DNA from: a virus
Direction: 5' to 3' (one strand)
IMG/VR virus record: IMGVR_UViG_3300027839_000001
Span: 1-64,000 of that record
Length of the DNA: 64,000 nt
Positions 25,803 to 35,343 of this stretch are shown here, one piece after another. The position numbers and the translations under genes are program-made. Below the pieces are notes generated by a model, which worked only from the letters and a program-made list of their open reading frames with translations, ran no database searches and was not told the DNA's origin. Positions within the stretch are counted from its first letter, which is position 1; every line of letters begins with the position of its first letter.

Positions 25803-26346
25803 GATACTATCTATAGACCCAGGCATTAAGCACACCGGCGTTGCTTCATGGGAATTCAAGATACGAGGCATGGGCAGGGAAGGCATCAACTACGCAAAGA
25901 ACATACGGCCAAGGACGAAGTCAGAAGGGATACACGACAGAGCAAGGGACATAGCCCAGTCAGTACTAAGCCTTACCATCAAAGATGACTTTGATCACAT
26001 AGTGATTGAGCAGCCGCCTCAGACAATCTACGGAGTCAAGACCCTTAAGAAGGAGATGCTTGCAGCCAGGGCACAGTCAGTATTCAAGGTGTTCGCTGTA
26101 GCATACGCCATAGTGGGTGTACTCCTCAGCACTAAGACAGTGGACATGTGCCTTCCAATAGATTGGGAGAAGCACAGGGGCAAGAAGAAGGCAAAGCCAT
26201 GGTCAGTCGAGACTGCCAACAAGCTTATAACTTCGTTTAATCCAACGTCGTCACTGATTGTTGATGGTGGAGTCAAGCAGAACATAGCCGATGCCATAAA
26301 CATCGGCTTCTACTTCGCAGTTAGCAAGGGATACTACGATGGCTGA
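25795..26346 (+). CDS. RuvC-like Holliday junction resolvase
   Basis: The RNase H fold acidic residues are in place: ILSIDPGIKHTG (first Asp), HIVIEQPP (Glu near 70), and QNIADAINIG (Asp near 165). Length 184 aa fits RuvC. It would resolve branched replication products before packaging. The ATG at 25795 overlaps the previous gene by 8 bases. Confidence 0.8.
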   Translation: MTKILSIDPGIKHTGVASWEFKIRGMGREGINYAKNIRPRTKSEGIHDRARDIAQSVLSLTIKDDFDHIVIEQPPQTIYGVKTLKKEMLAARAQSVFKVFAVAYAIVGVLLSTKTVDMCLPIDWEKHRGKKKAKPWSVETANKLITSFNPTSSLIVDGGVKQNIADAINIGFYFAVSKGYYDG

Positions 26347-27280
26347 ACAGAAAAACATCTGCTCATACAAGGCAGTATGCAAGAAATGCAACATGGTGTC
26401 CCTCGATAACAGGCCAGCAATATGCAAAGAACTAGAATGCGAGCATCTAACCGTATGCTTAAAATGCGGAAAGAACAAGCACATAAAAGACGAAGACAAA
26501 ACCCTGTGCGGGTCATGCTCTGGAAGAGGGGCGGACATAGAGTTCTCAACAAACGCAGAAGGAGACACGGTCGCCACCCCGGTAACGCAGAGCGATATCC
26601 ACGAACCTATTTCCAGTGGAAACAATCAAACGGAGGGTGGTAATTCGGAGCTTGAGCAAACTGGAGTTGTCATAGAGATCACTCCACCTGGCGTAGCCCC
26701 AGACTCATATTCTGAAGCCGAGAGGAAGTACTACCTTGAGCAGTACGAGCAGTACTCAGGCTACTACAGAGATCCGACCGCATACTTCCTGTGCCACCAG
26801 ATCATAATCACAGAGATTGAACTAAACTGGCTTACCTGTTACATGATCCAGACTAGGGGAGAGTTGACTAAGGAGCTTGACTCCAAGAAGACCAGACTCA
26901 TAAGTAACCTCGAATCCCTTCGCAAACAGCTACCAGAGAAGGAAGCATTCGAGTTAAGCGACGACGAGAAGTCGATGGCGATGATTCACGACTCGTACAT
27001 GAAGGAGAAGGAAGCAAGAGAGGGCCTTGGCGTGAGGAGGATGTTCAGTGATGCAGCCATAGCACTAGCACCTGTCCTAGACTTTCCAATGGACCTACAG
27101 TACCTGCTTCAGTCACTTGGATATGATACCGTAACGGCATTAGATGTTGCACAGAAGCACTTAGACTCAGGGGCAGACCTGCCTGAGGACCCGCATCAAG
27201 TCGCCCTTTTCTTTGGGTATGAATTGAACAGCGAGTACGCATTACCACTAGATGGAAAGGCAAAAGAAGATGGCAACTAG
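26339..27280 (+). CDS. Hypothetical protein with N-terminal zinc fingers (313 aa)
   Basis: Residues 8-60 contain six or more Cys (CSYKAVCKKC, CLKCGK, CGSCSG), probably binding two zinc ions. A disordered stretch with the palindrome-coded ISSGNN follows, then a helical domain (about 120-300). The gene lies directly before the large terminase and overlaps it, the usual place of a small terminase, but length and zinc fingers are not typical for that. Confidence 0.55.
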   Translation: MAEQKNICSYKAVCKKCNMVSLDNRPAICKELECEHLTVCLKCGKNKHIKDEDKTLCGSCSGRGADIEFSTNAEGDTVATPVTQSDIHEPISSGNNQTEGGNSELEQTGVVIEITPPGVAPDSYSEAERKYYLEQYEQYSGYYRDPTAYFLCHQIIITEIELNWLTCYMIQTRGELTKELDSKKTRLISNLESLRKQLPEKEAFELSDDEKSMAMIHDSYMKEKEAREGLGVRRMFSDAAIALAPVLDFPMDLQYLLQSLGYDTVTALDVAQKHLDSGADLPEDPHQVALFFGYELNSEYALPLDGKAKEDGN

Positions 27281-29018
27281 TCACGCATGGAGGAATGACA
27301 ACAGGCTAACTGCGATGATGGTTGACGATTTCATACATGATCCGATTCTGGCAGCGAAGGTAATACTGAACGTAAAGCTCCCTCCGCATCAGGAGCTTAG
27401 GCTCGCAGAGATGTGGACTACCCACTTCACTATGGACGACTCAGGATTTTCCACTGGAAAGTCCTTTACTCTTGGACTGCTATCTGCACTGAGATCCTGC
27501 CTGTTTCCTAATCGAATCTCAGGAATCATCTCAGGTACGTTCCGTCAGGGACAGTTGATCTTTCAGAACTATGACAGATGGTACTCGTCATCCAAGATAT
27601 TCAGAAGCTGCGTAAAGACACAGCAGGGCAGGCCAAGGATCACGCACGGAACCTCGGCATGGGAGATCCACTTCAGGGGAGGTGCCACCATCAGGGCGTT
27701 GCCTCCCAACTTCGACAAGGATAGTGAGCGGTTGAGATCAGAGCGTTGGCACGATGGGTACTTCGACGAGTGGACAATCTTTAATATAGCATCACTCACC
27801 AAGACGCTATTCGGTCGAGTCACTGCGTTGAATGATTACCAAGATGACAAGATAATGCAGAACCACATACACTGCATGTCAACCCCAGGCTTCAGGCATG
27901 ACAGGTCATACACGCTAGTCAAGAGTATCGACTCAAACATAGCCAGGGGCAATAAGGACTACGCGCGGTTTACATCCAACTACCGGCACGTGCCAGTAAA
28001 CAAGAAGGAGTTCCAGGCGTTCGTTGATCGTCGAACAATCTTCACCATGCAGACCACGAACCCTGATGGCGTAGTGAAGTCAGAGATTGATGGCAGGTGG
28101 CAGAAGGACTCCATGTCTTTCTATTCGTCGAAGGACATCGATGCTAGACGGAGGCAGAACTCTCCCATGCTGCTGCAAAGACGCAGCGACAACGACATGT
28201 ACGTTGCCGGGTACGATACAGCAAGGGGTGGATCTGATCACACTAAGTCTAGTGCAGATGACTTCTCTATATCTGTACTCAAGATATCCGACCTGTCAGA
28301 ACCGCCGCAGCACTGCCTAACAATTCGGAAGAACAACATTCAATCTGAACACATGGCAGGAATAATCCAAGAGCTTCACAAGAAGTTTCAGTTTTCGTTC
28401 GTGTGCTACGATCCAGGCGGTGGTGGACTGTTCGTCAGGGATGAACTCAGGAAGACAGAGATACCGATACGAGGAAAGATAGAGTCAGTCATTCCAATGG
28501 TCGAGCTTGGAGATCCACATGGATTGATAGGTGACAATATACTGGTTCCGTTCAAGCGTGGAGATTTCTTCATTAATGCACTGTGGGGCAAGATGGCGTC
28601 TGATAGCGTCATAGTAAACAGAATGCATAGAGCTATGAGGGATGCTATTTCCACTGGAAACATCATACTCCCAGGAAGATGGAACGGATGGGAAGAGGCT
28701 GGTGGTACGTGGGACGTTGGTGCCAAGAGGGAGTATCTGAACAGAGCGAAAGGAATGGCAGAGGCTGATGTGATACGTGCCGAGATGGACATAACTGTTG
28801 AGCAGTTAATCCAAGTTGACATCGCTAGACACAAAGACAAGTCGCCGTCCATAGACACATACGGAATGTACAAGTTTAAATCCAAGAATAAAAAAGATTC
28901 TGCATACGGATTACTGTACTCGTTCGTTGCATACTCTATACTTAAAGCACTGAGCGGCAAGGACATGCCTGGAAGGCAAGGTGGATCTGATCTAGCAATT
29001 TCTATTGACCCAATATAA
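27252..29018 (+). CDS. terL: Terminase large subunit
   Basis: The ATPase has an N-terminal P-loop DSGFSTGKSFTLG (about residues 63-75) and Walker B WHDGYFDEWT. The nuclease half has AGYDTARGGSDH and VCYDPGGGG, giving the acidic metal-binding residues. Length 588 aa is normal. The protein drives DNA packaging at the portal. The palindrome at 27448-27460 encodes the STGK of the P-loop. A second one (28648) encodes ISTGN. ATG at 27270 is an alternative start. Confidence 0.85.
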   Translation: MERQKKMATSHAWRNDNRLTAMMVDDFIHDPILAAKVILNVKLPPHQELRLAEMWTTHFTMDDSGFSTGKSFTLGLLSALRSCLFPNRISGIISGTFRQGQLIFQNYDRWYSSSKIFRSCVKTQQGRPRITHGTSAWEIHFRGGATIRALPPNFDKDSERLRSERWHDGYFDEWTIFNIASLTKTLFGRVTALNDYQDDKIMQNHIHCMSTPGFRHDRSYTLVKSIDSNIARGNKDYARFTSNYRHVPVNKKEFQAFVDRRTIFTMQTTNPDGVVKSEIDGRWQKDSMSFYSSKDIDARRRQNSPMLLQRRSDNDMYVAGYDTARGGSDHTKSSADDFSISVLKISDLSEPPQHCLTIRKNNIQSEHMAGIIQELHKKFQFSFVCYDPGGGGLFVRDELRKTEIPIRGKIESVIPMVELGDPHGLIGDNILVPFKRGDFFINALWGKMASDSVIVNRMHRAMRDAISTGNIILPGRWNGWEEAGGTWDVGAKREYLNRAKGMAEADVIRAEMDITVEQLIQVDIARHKDKSPSIDTYGMYKFKSKNKKDSAYGLLYSFVAYSILKALSGKDMPGRQGGSDLAISIDPI

Positions 29019-29068
29019 ATAAGCTGCCGATAAATCCTCTACACGAAACATTAGTGGAGAGAGTTTCA

Positions 29069-30742
29069 ATGGCAGACCTGCGTAAGATCATCATAGACGA
29101 GCCTGAAGAGACAGCCGAAGTCGGTGCCATCGAAATGATGGGCGTACCCATCAGGGAGTTCGCATTCAGCACTGTCGACACTGCGTTCACTAGCGGCAGC
29201 AGTACAGGAGGCAGCGGCACAAGAATCAGGAAGACGACTCTTGATCGCTTGATGAATGACGCCACCCCTGCGGCCAAGCACACGCAGATTCGACGATCAA
29301 TGGAGTGGTCAGAGAGGGATGACCTAGTCCAGGGACTGGTCAGAGTCAAGACTGACTTCACTACATCAGGCTTCAACATCGCCTGCGCTCCAGAAGTTTC
29401 CAGTGGAAATGAGAACGAGGTAGAGTTCTCTGCGTTCGAGGTAAAGCTCGCAAAGATCAAAAGGAAGTGGGACTTCTACGCCCTCACCAAGAAGCTTCTA
29501 AGCGACTGGTTCACATGCGATAGCATGATTCTGTACTGGAAGATCGACCCTAAGTCAGAGGGATCTCAGTCATCATCTGCGTCGGTGCCGCCAAAGCCAC
29601 GCTCAAGGGAGGCACTTGTCCCTGGCCTACAGGACATCACCGCCCTTAACCCAGGCGACATCGACTGGAATAATTCGTTTGGAAACGATGTACTAAGGGT
29701 TGCAATTCCCATAGAGATAAGAAACAAGATACAGTATGCCCTTCGCCTCTATACAAAGGCAGAGCGAGAAGAGGCCCTCATGGCTCTCGTCAACGACGAA
29801 GGCATACCGTTCGCATACATCAAGGCCGTGAAGACCGGCGACAGTATGGTTGCGTTGAACAGGGAAGACGGCCACAACTGGATAGTCAAGACCAACAACA
29901 GAAAGCATCACGGACTAGCCAAGCCATCCATGGCTAACATTTTCCTTCCGCTGGAAACTCGAAACAACTGTACGGACGGCGACTTCGCTACATCGTTCAT
30001 GATGAAGCACTTCATGCTGCACGCCAAGATGGGTGAGTCCATAACCCAAGGCCCTCTTGCTGGACAGAAGAACAACTGGGCCAAGCAGGATGATATCGAC
30101 GCACTTACAACCAAGCTCAAGGACACATCACAGGCCGCCAAGATAGTAACGAACCACACGGTGTCCTTCGACTTCATCTTCCCTCCCAACGACATGTTCT
30201 CTGGTGAGAAGTACAAGAAGCCAGAGGAGAGAATCTTCAACTGGGCAGGTGTTACCGTAGTGGTGTTCACTGGTGACGGTGGCAATTACGGCAGTGGATT
30301 CCTTGGAGTCAAGAGACTCATGGCTCACTTAGTAGACGCAAGGACTGAAGTAAAGTGGGTGCTATCTGAGTTCTTTGATCACGACAGCATAGTTGATCGA
30401 ATAGAAACCCCAGAGAACTGCGTTGTCTCGGCAGGCTTCGATGAGAACGTCCTCAAGGAACCAGCACAGCTACTAAATGAGCTAAGGTTCCTCGCAGAGT
30501 ATGCATGGACAGATCCACGAACAGCACACAAGGAGCTTGGAAGAGATCCTGATTCTACACTAAGGCAGAAGGCGATATCCAAAGCAGAGGAAGAGAAGAC
30601 AAAGCTATGGTCATGGCCCGAGCCGCCCGATCCTTTCGGAGACAAAGGCGGTGAGCATCAGAACCCAGGTAGACCCGGCGTAGATGGAAACCCTGACGCC
30701 AACGAAGGTACTAGAACACAACCCCCAGCAGGAGCATCGTAG
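29069..30742 (+). CDS. Portal protein (by position and size)
   Basis: It is about 557 aa, follows the terminase and precedes the protease/scaffold, as portals do. The middle is rich in long helices (TKAEREEALMALVNDEG; LVDARTEVKWVLSEFFDH), and the end is Pro/Gly-rich and disordered. A palindrome (29397-29409) encodes VSSGNE. The ATG at 29069 has GGAGAG upstream. No catalytic motif applies; a remote-homology search would be needed to confirm. Confidence 0.65.
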   Translation: MADLRKIIIDEPEETAEVGAIEMMGVPIREFAFSTVDTAFTSGSSTGGSGTRIRKTTLDRLMNDATPAAKHTQIRRSMEWSERDDLVQGLVRVKTDFTTSGFNIACAPEVSSGNENEVEFSAFEVKLAKIKRKWDFYALTKKLLSDWFTCDSMILYWKIDPKSEGSQSSSASVPPKPRSREALVPGLQDITALNPGDIDWNNSFGNDVLRVAIPIEIRNKIQYALRLYTKAEREEALMALVNDEGIPFAYIKAVKTGDSMVALNREDGHNWIVKTNNRKHHGLAKPSMANIFLPLETRNNCTDGDFATSFMMKHFMLHAKMGESITQGPLAGQKNNWAKQDDIDALTTKLKDTSQAAKIVTNHTVSFDFIFPPNDMFSGEKYKKPEERIFNWAGVTVVVFTGDGGNYGSGFLGVKRLMAHLVDARTEVKWVLSEFFDHDSIVDRIETPENCVVSAGFDENVLKEPAQLLNELRFLAEYAWTDPRTAHKELGRDPDSTLRQKAISKAEEEKTKLWSWPEPPDPFGDKGGEHQNPGRPGVDGNPDANEGTRTQPPAGAS

Positions 30743-30743
30743 C

Positions 30744-32561
30744 ATGCCTTTCACACTTGACGATTTCATACACAAGATCGGCGCTCCTGAGTCAGGCGAC
30801 TCTCGGGAGAGAGTAGTAGGAGACAACGCCTCCGTCCAGACCATGGACGTTGGTGAGATCAGGGACATGTTTCCAGATGTCCAGTTCTCTGATTCGCCAA
30901 ACATAATCTACTTCCCGATGAAGCTCTGCCATTCGCTACCTACAGTCAACAAGAAGCGACGGTGCTTCACCACCAAGACCCTGGCAAACTCCTTTGCTTC
31001 CGCTCAAGACAGCTTGATTGATATCGAGCATTCTCTTATTGACAATGGCATCTCCTCTCGCGATGAGATCTGTGGTCACATCAAAGCAGTGGCTTATGCC
31101 AAGGAAGGTTTACAGTGGAAAGAAGTTGCAGACGCAAGCTCGATCCCAGACAGCGCAGTCCCCTTGTACGCCCTCGGTGCCTTGTACATGCGGCACTCGA
31201 AGATCCCAGACATAGTTAAGAACCACTTGACAGGACGCGAGCAGTGGAAGGTTTCGATGGAGTGCGGGCACAAGTGGTCCGATGCGGCCCTCTACTACCG
31301 AGACGAGTTCATTCCATTTGCCGACGCAGATGGTGACATGCTTGAATGCGTTCACGGCAATGGAGTCAAAGACTACAAGGGTCACGAGATGGCAGTAGCC
31401 CTGGGTGGTGTCGACGGTAAGGTAAGCTTCTGGGGAGCAGGTATTACCACCTCCCCGGCAGATGATACCAGCGACGTACTGGCAATGGTTGCTGGCACCA
31501 GTCTCGAAGTCGCATCATCCAGCAGCGGAAAAATCTTTCTTCCACTAAAATATAAAATTTTTAGTGGTGAAGAAAATTGCGTGGAGGTTGCCAGCGTAGC
31601 TGTCGATACAATGATTAACGATTTAGCTAGCATTGCCATAATCGGCAAGACACAGCCTGGAGATGAAGACGGGCACGTTCATGAAATTCTTAGCGACGGA
31701 ACGATTTTGCCGTCCAATGGTCACGTACATTATCTACAGAACATGAACTTAGTGAGGGGCAACAAGCCTAAGCTCACTGGACGAACCGACACTCACCACA
31801 GTTATTGGCGAGATCCTCAGGGCACAGAGCATTCTGAGGTTCATCTGCACATCGTTGACGTGCCGCTCAGGGGTAAGAACAACTCTGGCGACACAGTTGT
31901 ACCAGAAGAAGCATCCTTACCCGGAGACATCGAAGTGAAATTCAAAGATCTATTCAAGAAAATGGAAGACGCAACTAAAAAGATTTCCAGTGGAAATCCG
32001 GTAGACGAGGCGACTCAAAAAGAGTTCGCAAGTCTAGTCACTGAGATGCGTCAGTCGTCCGTACAGGCAGACTTTGACGAGTCAGTCAAGAGTGAGATCG
32101 CCAGCCAGATTGAAGGCGGCGAACTCATGACTAAAGAGCAGCACGAAACTATGCTTAACGAGGCTCTTGAGTTGAAGCAAACTGAATTTGATGCAGTCAA
32201 AGCATCGGACGAAAAGCATGCATCGCGACTCAAGGAAATCTCAGACATCGGAGTCAACCTTGAATACAAGTTCGAGGAAGATGACGAAGAGACAATCGAA
32301 GAACAAGTTAAAGCCATGTCGCACGACGAAGCTGGCGACAAGATGTTCAAGAGAACGATCAATCTCCTGAAGCAACTGGCTAAGGCCGCAACCTCCGAAG
32401 AAGAAGTTGAAGAAGTTGAAGTCGTCGCTGATACTGCGAGCGTCAACAAGAAGGTTCAACTACTGGTAGGCGCTGGGTCAACTGAACAGGCCGCTGAAAC
32501 GGCAAGCACGAAAGTAACGAAGAGTCTTCGTGGACGAAGTGCAATCTCTTACGCTAAGTAA
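30744..32561 (+). CDS. Putative prohead protease-scaffold fusion
   Basis: The N-terminal part (about 60-260) has SLIDIEHSLI and SFWGAGITTSPADDTSDVLAM, resembling capsid maturation proteases of the XkdF/prohead type. A His-rich stretch follows (GHVHEIL, GHVHYLQ, HLHIVDVP). The C-terminal 200 residues are an acidic coiled coil typical of a scaffold or capsid delta domain. Palindromes encode LQWKE (31109) and ISSGNP (31984). The ATG at 30744 follows AGGAG. The catalytic residues are not certain. Confidence 0.5.
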   Translation: MPFTLDDFIHKIGAPESGDSRERVVGDNASVQTMDVGEIRDMFPDVQFSDSPNIIYFPMKLCHSLPTVNKKRRCFTTKTLANSFASAQDSLIDIEHSLIDNGISSRDEICGHIKAVAYAKEGLQWKEVADASSIPDSAVPLYALGALYMRHSKIPDIVKNHLTGREQWKVSMECGHKWSDAALYYRDEFIPFADADGDMLECVHGNGVKDYKGHEMAVALGGVDGKVSFWGAGITTSPADDTSDVLAMVAGTSLEVASSSSGKIFLPLKYKIFSGEENCVEVASVAVDTMINDLASIAIIGKTQPGDEDGHVHEILSDGTILPSNGHVHYLQNMNLVRGNKPKLTGRTDTHHSYWRDPQGTEHSEVHLHIVDVPLRGKNNSGDTVVPEEASLPGDIEVKFKDLFKKMEDATKKISSGNPVDEATQKEFASLVTEMRQSSVQADFDESVKSEIASQIEGGELMTKEQHETMLNEALELKQTEFDAVKASDEKHASRLKEISDIGVNLEYKFEEDDEETIEEQVKAMSHDEAGDKMFKRTINLLKQLAKAATSEEEVEEVEVVADTASVNKKVQLLVGAGSTEQAAETASTKVTKSLRGRSAISYAK

Positions 32562-32618
32562 TTGCTGAAGAGACTCATGCCATACCTCACACCATCTACC
32601 AAGAAATAGGAGAGCATC

Positions 32619-33197
32619 ATGCACTTCGGAGATTCACGATTCAAACATGTTTCCGGTAGCTACGACTACTGGGACAGTGCAAAGACAACCGAACTTGACC
32701 TTAGTGTAGCCGACGCTAATGTCGGAACTACTCAAAAGGGCAAGGGCGTTACGCTAAAGGACAACGACGAAACAGAACTTGCCTACGCTGAAGTCGGAGA
32801 CTTTTTCCTCGGCTTCATGCATCACTCGATCAACCTCAGTGGAACCACTGATGAAACCGGGTTCAAAGAATTCACCATCGGCAAGCTTGATATCCCCAAA
32901 AAGCGTGGAAGCCCAGTGTCCATTGTCCTGCCAGCGCCTGGATCTATCTGGGAGTTCGAGGGAACTGGAATCACGTCTGTTGACAATCTAGTCACCGATT
33001 CTGGTACTGGACTGCTCGCAACTGGCTCCACACTTCGTTCGCCGCTGACTCAGAAGAATGGTTGCTGGCAAATTGCCGTAGCAACGGACGTGATTCACGC
33101 CCATCTCCTACAAGCCAACCTTACTCCAGAGAATGCTGCTGAAGTTCGCATTCGAGTGCAGATCTGCTCGCCACATCTGTTCGTAACTGAAACGTAA
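32619..33197 (+). CDS. Putative capsid decoration or head protein (192 aa)
   Basis: This is a beta-rich soluble protein between scaffold and major capsid genes, with a strong SD (AGGAGAG). The location and composition match head decoration proteins. Sequence alone gives no family. Confidence 0.45.
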   Translation: MHFGDSRFKHVSGSYDYWDSAKTTELDLSVADANVGTTQKGKGVTLKDNDETELAYAEVGDFFLGFMHHSINLSGTTDETGFKEFTIGKLDIPKKRGSPVSIVLPAPGSIWEFEGTGITSVDNLVTDSGTGLLATGSTLRSPLTQKNGCWQIAVATDVIHAHLLQANLTPENAAEVRIRVQICSPHLFVTET

Positions 33198-33200
33198 AAG

Positions 33201-33262
33201 TTTCCACTGGAAAACCAGAGATACAATTTTCAAAATAGATTATAATAAATTTCCATTGGAGC
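33201..33262 (+). promoter_or_regulatory. Candidate promoter region of the major capsid gene
   Basis: A palindrome (33201-33213), an A/T-rich tract and a perfect TATAAT (33241-33246) with no clear -35 box lie before the capsid gene. A degraded palindrome, TTTCCATTGGAGC (33250-33262), supplies the GGAG SD 8 bases before the ATG. The missing -35 box would suit activator or phage sigma control. Confidence 0.4.
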
Positions 33263-33269
33263 TATAAAC

Positions 33270-34538
33270 ATGGCAGGAAAAAGCCACCTCCGCAATCTGC
33301 GAAGAGACGCGGAAAAGAATTTTCAAGGAGGCGGTGAGAATATCACAGCCTCCCCTATCAACTCAGCAAGCCCTACCCAGATGGTAGCTGAAGCCAAGCG
33401 CGGTGAGCGAGAGTTCGCTAGCATCCCATGGATGCTTCCAGAGAATGCTCGCATGCTTGACCGTGAGTACGCAAGCTACCGAGATGAGCGATTCGACCTG
33501 ACGAATCAGGACGACTTGCGAGAATACCGAGCGTTGATGGTTGCCGCTGCTACGAATGCAGAAGCTGCACGAGACTTCGCTGCTTATCGAAACTTCGAGA
33601 TCTCCGCCGACGTAATGGCTACGCCATGGTCGATGGGAGCCTTCCAAATGGTGGATCTCTCGGCAGACGAACTGCCAATGATCACTCGACCGCAAAGCCG
33701 GAACTTGAATGAGTTCACGGTTCGCAATGTCGGTGTTGATGGCGGTAGTCGTCGAGCGCAATGGCGAACAACGAAAGCCGCGACAACTTTGGAGATGGAT
33801 TATCTCCAGACGGATCGCGTCAATTACCCTCTCGTTGACCTCCAGCAGGGCGACGTATCTCAAGCAGAAGCAGTGCGACAAACACTTGCCTATGACCTTG
33901 AGATGCACTTGGACGCCTTGGCATTGACTAACATCGATGCCGCTGAAGTAGACAGTGGACTTCGTGACTCGCTGAACATCCACTCGTCCGTAGATACTGC
34001 AAACATCCCAGACTTAAACCATCTGGACTTGAACGCAGTCGACGTAGCTACTGAACTTTCCATTGGAAAACTCAAGACGATCCTTGAGCATGTTTCCAAG
34101 TTCGGTGCAGCCGGTGGTGCTGATGAGCCAATTAGCATCCAGACGATCATGATCTCGCCGCAGAACATTCGTGACCCATGGGATTTCATTGACCTCGTCA
34201 GTGACTTCAATGATGGCGACCGAGTGAAGCCGAAGGACACTGTCACTTCTACTACGCGTGACTCGATCTTCAGCAGTGGCATGATGACGAGCGCATGGGG
34301 ACATAACTTCTCATGGACTCCGAATGCACAGCTTGCAAAGGGCAAGATGTACGTCCTGACTAGCCAGCCTCTCGGTTGGGCTTTCACCAAATCCGCGTTT
34401 GATAAAACGCTGGTATGGGACGAGAGCAACAGTCCTGACCATGCACAGCGCAACGAAGCAGAGATCCTTCACAAGAAGGCTATCTCGATTCACGTACCCG
34501 ATGAATGGCGATACAGAGTCGTCATCGTCGATCTATAA
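33270..34538 (+). CDS. Major capsid protein (by position and composition)
   Basis: At 422 aa it has the expected size and place after scaffold/protease. The N-terminal 60 residues are polar, followed by a mixed alpha/beta body without Cys. Codon use is more uniform than in its neighbours. A variant palindrome with T at the centre (34067) encodes LSIGKL. A strong terminator-like structure follows the gene. HK97 fold is expected but not provable by eye. Confidence 0.65.
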   Translation: MAGKSHLRNLRRDAEKNFQGGGENITASPINSASPTQMVAEAKRGEREFASIPWMLPENARMLDREYASYRDERFDLTNQDDLREYRALMVAAATNAEAARDFAAYRNFEISADVMATPWSMGAFQMVDLSADELPMITRPQSRNLNEFTVRNVGVDGGSRRAQWRTTKAATTLEMDYLQTDRVNYPLVDLQQGDVSQAEAVRQTLAYDLEMHLDALALTNIDAAEVDSGLRDSLNIHSSVDTANIPDLNHLDLNAVDVATELSIGKLKTILEHVSKFGAAGGADEPISIQTIMISPQNIRDPWDFIDLVSDFNDGDRVKPKDTVTSTTRDSIFSSGMMTSAWGHNFSWTPNAQLAKGKMYVLTSQPLGWAFTKSAFDKTLVWDESNSPDHAQRNEAEILHKKAISIHVPDEWRYRVVIVDL

Positions 34539-34557
34539 AGCATCGTTCGTTGGGTCG

Positions 34558-34656
34558 TGGAAGGGGGAAGATCGCAGTCTGGGATTTTCAAAGTGAAAAA
34601 TAGCTTCGGCGAAAAGTAACACGAATTTCTATTCAGTCTCTCCCCCTTCCATTTTT
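34558..34656 (+). terminator. Long hairpin terminator after the capsid gene
   Basis: TGGAAGGGGGA (34558-34568) pairs perfectly with TCCCCCTTCCA (34641-34651), followed by five T. The enclosed 72 nt hold a smaller hairpin-forming tract (TTTCAAAGTGAAA). It may be only a terminator or a stable structured 3' RNA. Confidence 0.7.
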
Positions 34657-34675
34657 AACACCAGAAAGCACTCAC

Positions 34676-34927
34676 ATGAAACTGCCAGTAGCTATTCCAA
34701 AAGACTTACTCGCAGAGCTTCAGTCTCAGCGAGGCGAAGCAAACTCAGAGCGAATCGAAATGTTCGACAAGACCTGGGAATGCGGTACTCTAGTTTTTGA
34801 GAAAGTGATAGCCGGTCTTTCCAGTGGAAACTATGTCGGCCACATGGTCTTCAGGGTAGCCACTGGCGGTGAGTCGCTTAATCAGAATTTTGATTTACTT
34901 GAGATATTCACCACCAATACGGAGTAA
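34676..34927 (+). CDS. Hypothetical small protein (83 aa)
   Basis: This small head-region protein has the palindrome-coded LSSGNY (34818-34830). It has a helical N-terminus and beta C-terminal half. Unrecognised. Confidence 0.55.
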   Translation: MKLPVAIPKDLLAELQSQRGEANSERIEMFDKTWECGTLVFEKVIAGLSSGNYVGHMVFRVATGGESLNQNFDLLEIFTTNTE

Positions 34928-34930
34928 GCC

Positions 34931-35323
34931 ATGAGCTTTACGCATACAGTAACAAAGTCCGTTATTACTGCCAGTGGAGTCGTCTCTGACGTATCCGCAC
35001 AGTACACCGGATCTGGAACGATTGAGATTGACGAGGTGGTTGCAGATGCTGCCACGGACTTCGAGGTCGTCGCAGCAATCGACGTATCCGCAGTTCAGTC
35101 TTTCATTGTGATTTCCGACAAGGCAGTTACATTGGAAACCAACAGCGGAAGCGTACCTGATGACACGCTGGTTCTCGTTGCCAACAAGGCATACCAATGG
35201 GACACCGGCAGCTACAACACGTTCTTGCTGGTATCCGCAGACATCACATCGATCTTCTTCACGAACGCCTCTGGTTCTGATGCAAACATCAAGATCCGAT
35301 GCGTCCTTGATACAACGCCTTAA
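34931..35323 (+). CDS. Hypothetical beta-rich protein (130 aa)
   Basis: It is composed almost wholly of strands rich in V, T, S and D, like small capsid-stabilising or head fibre proteins. It is unrecognised. It follows the previous gene after 3 bases. Confidence 0.55.
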   Translation: MSFTHTVTKSVITASGVVSDVSAQYTGSGTIEIDEVVADAATDFEVVAAIDVSAVQSFIVISDKAVTLETNSGSVPDDTLVLVANKAYQWDTGSYNTFLLVSADITSIFFTNASGSDANIKIRCVLDTTP

Positions 35324-35343
35324 TAACAAGGCAGGATTGAGCA

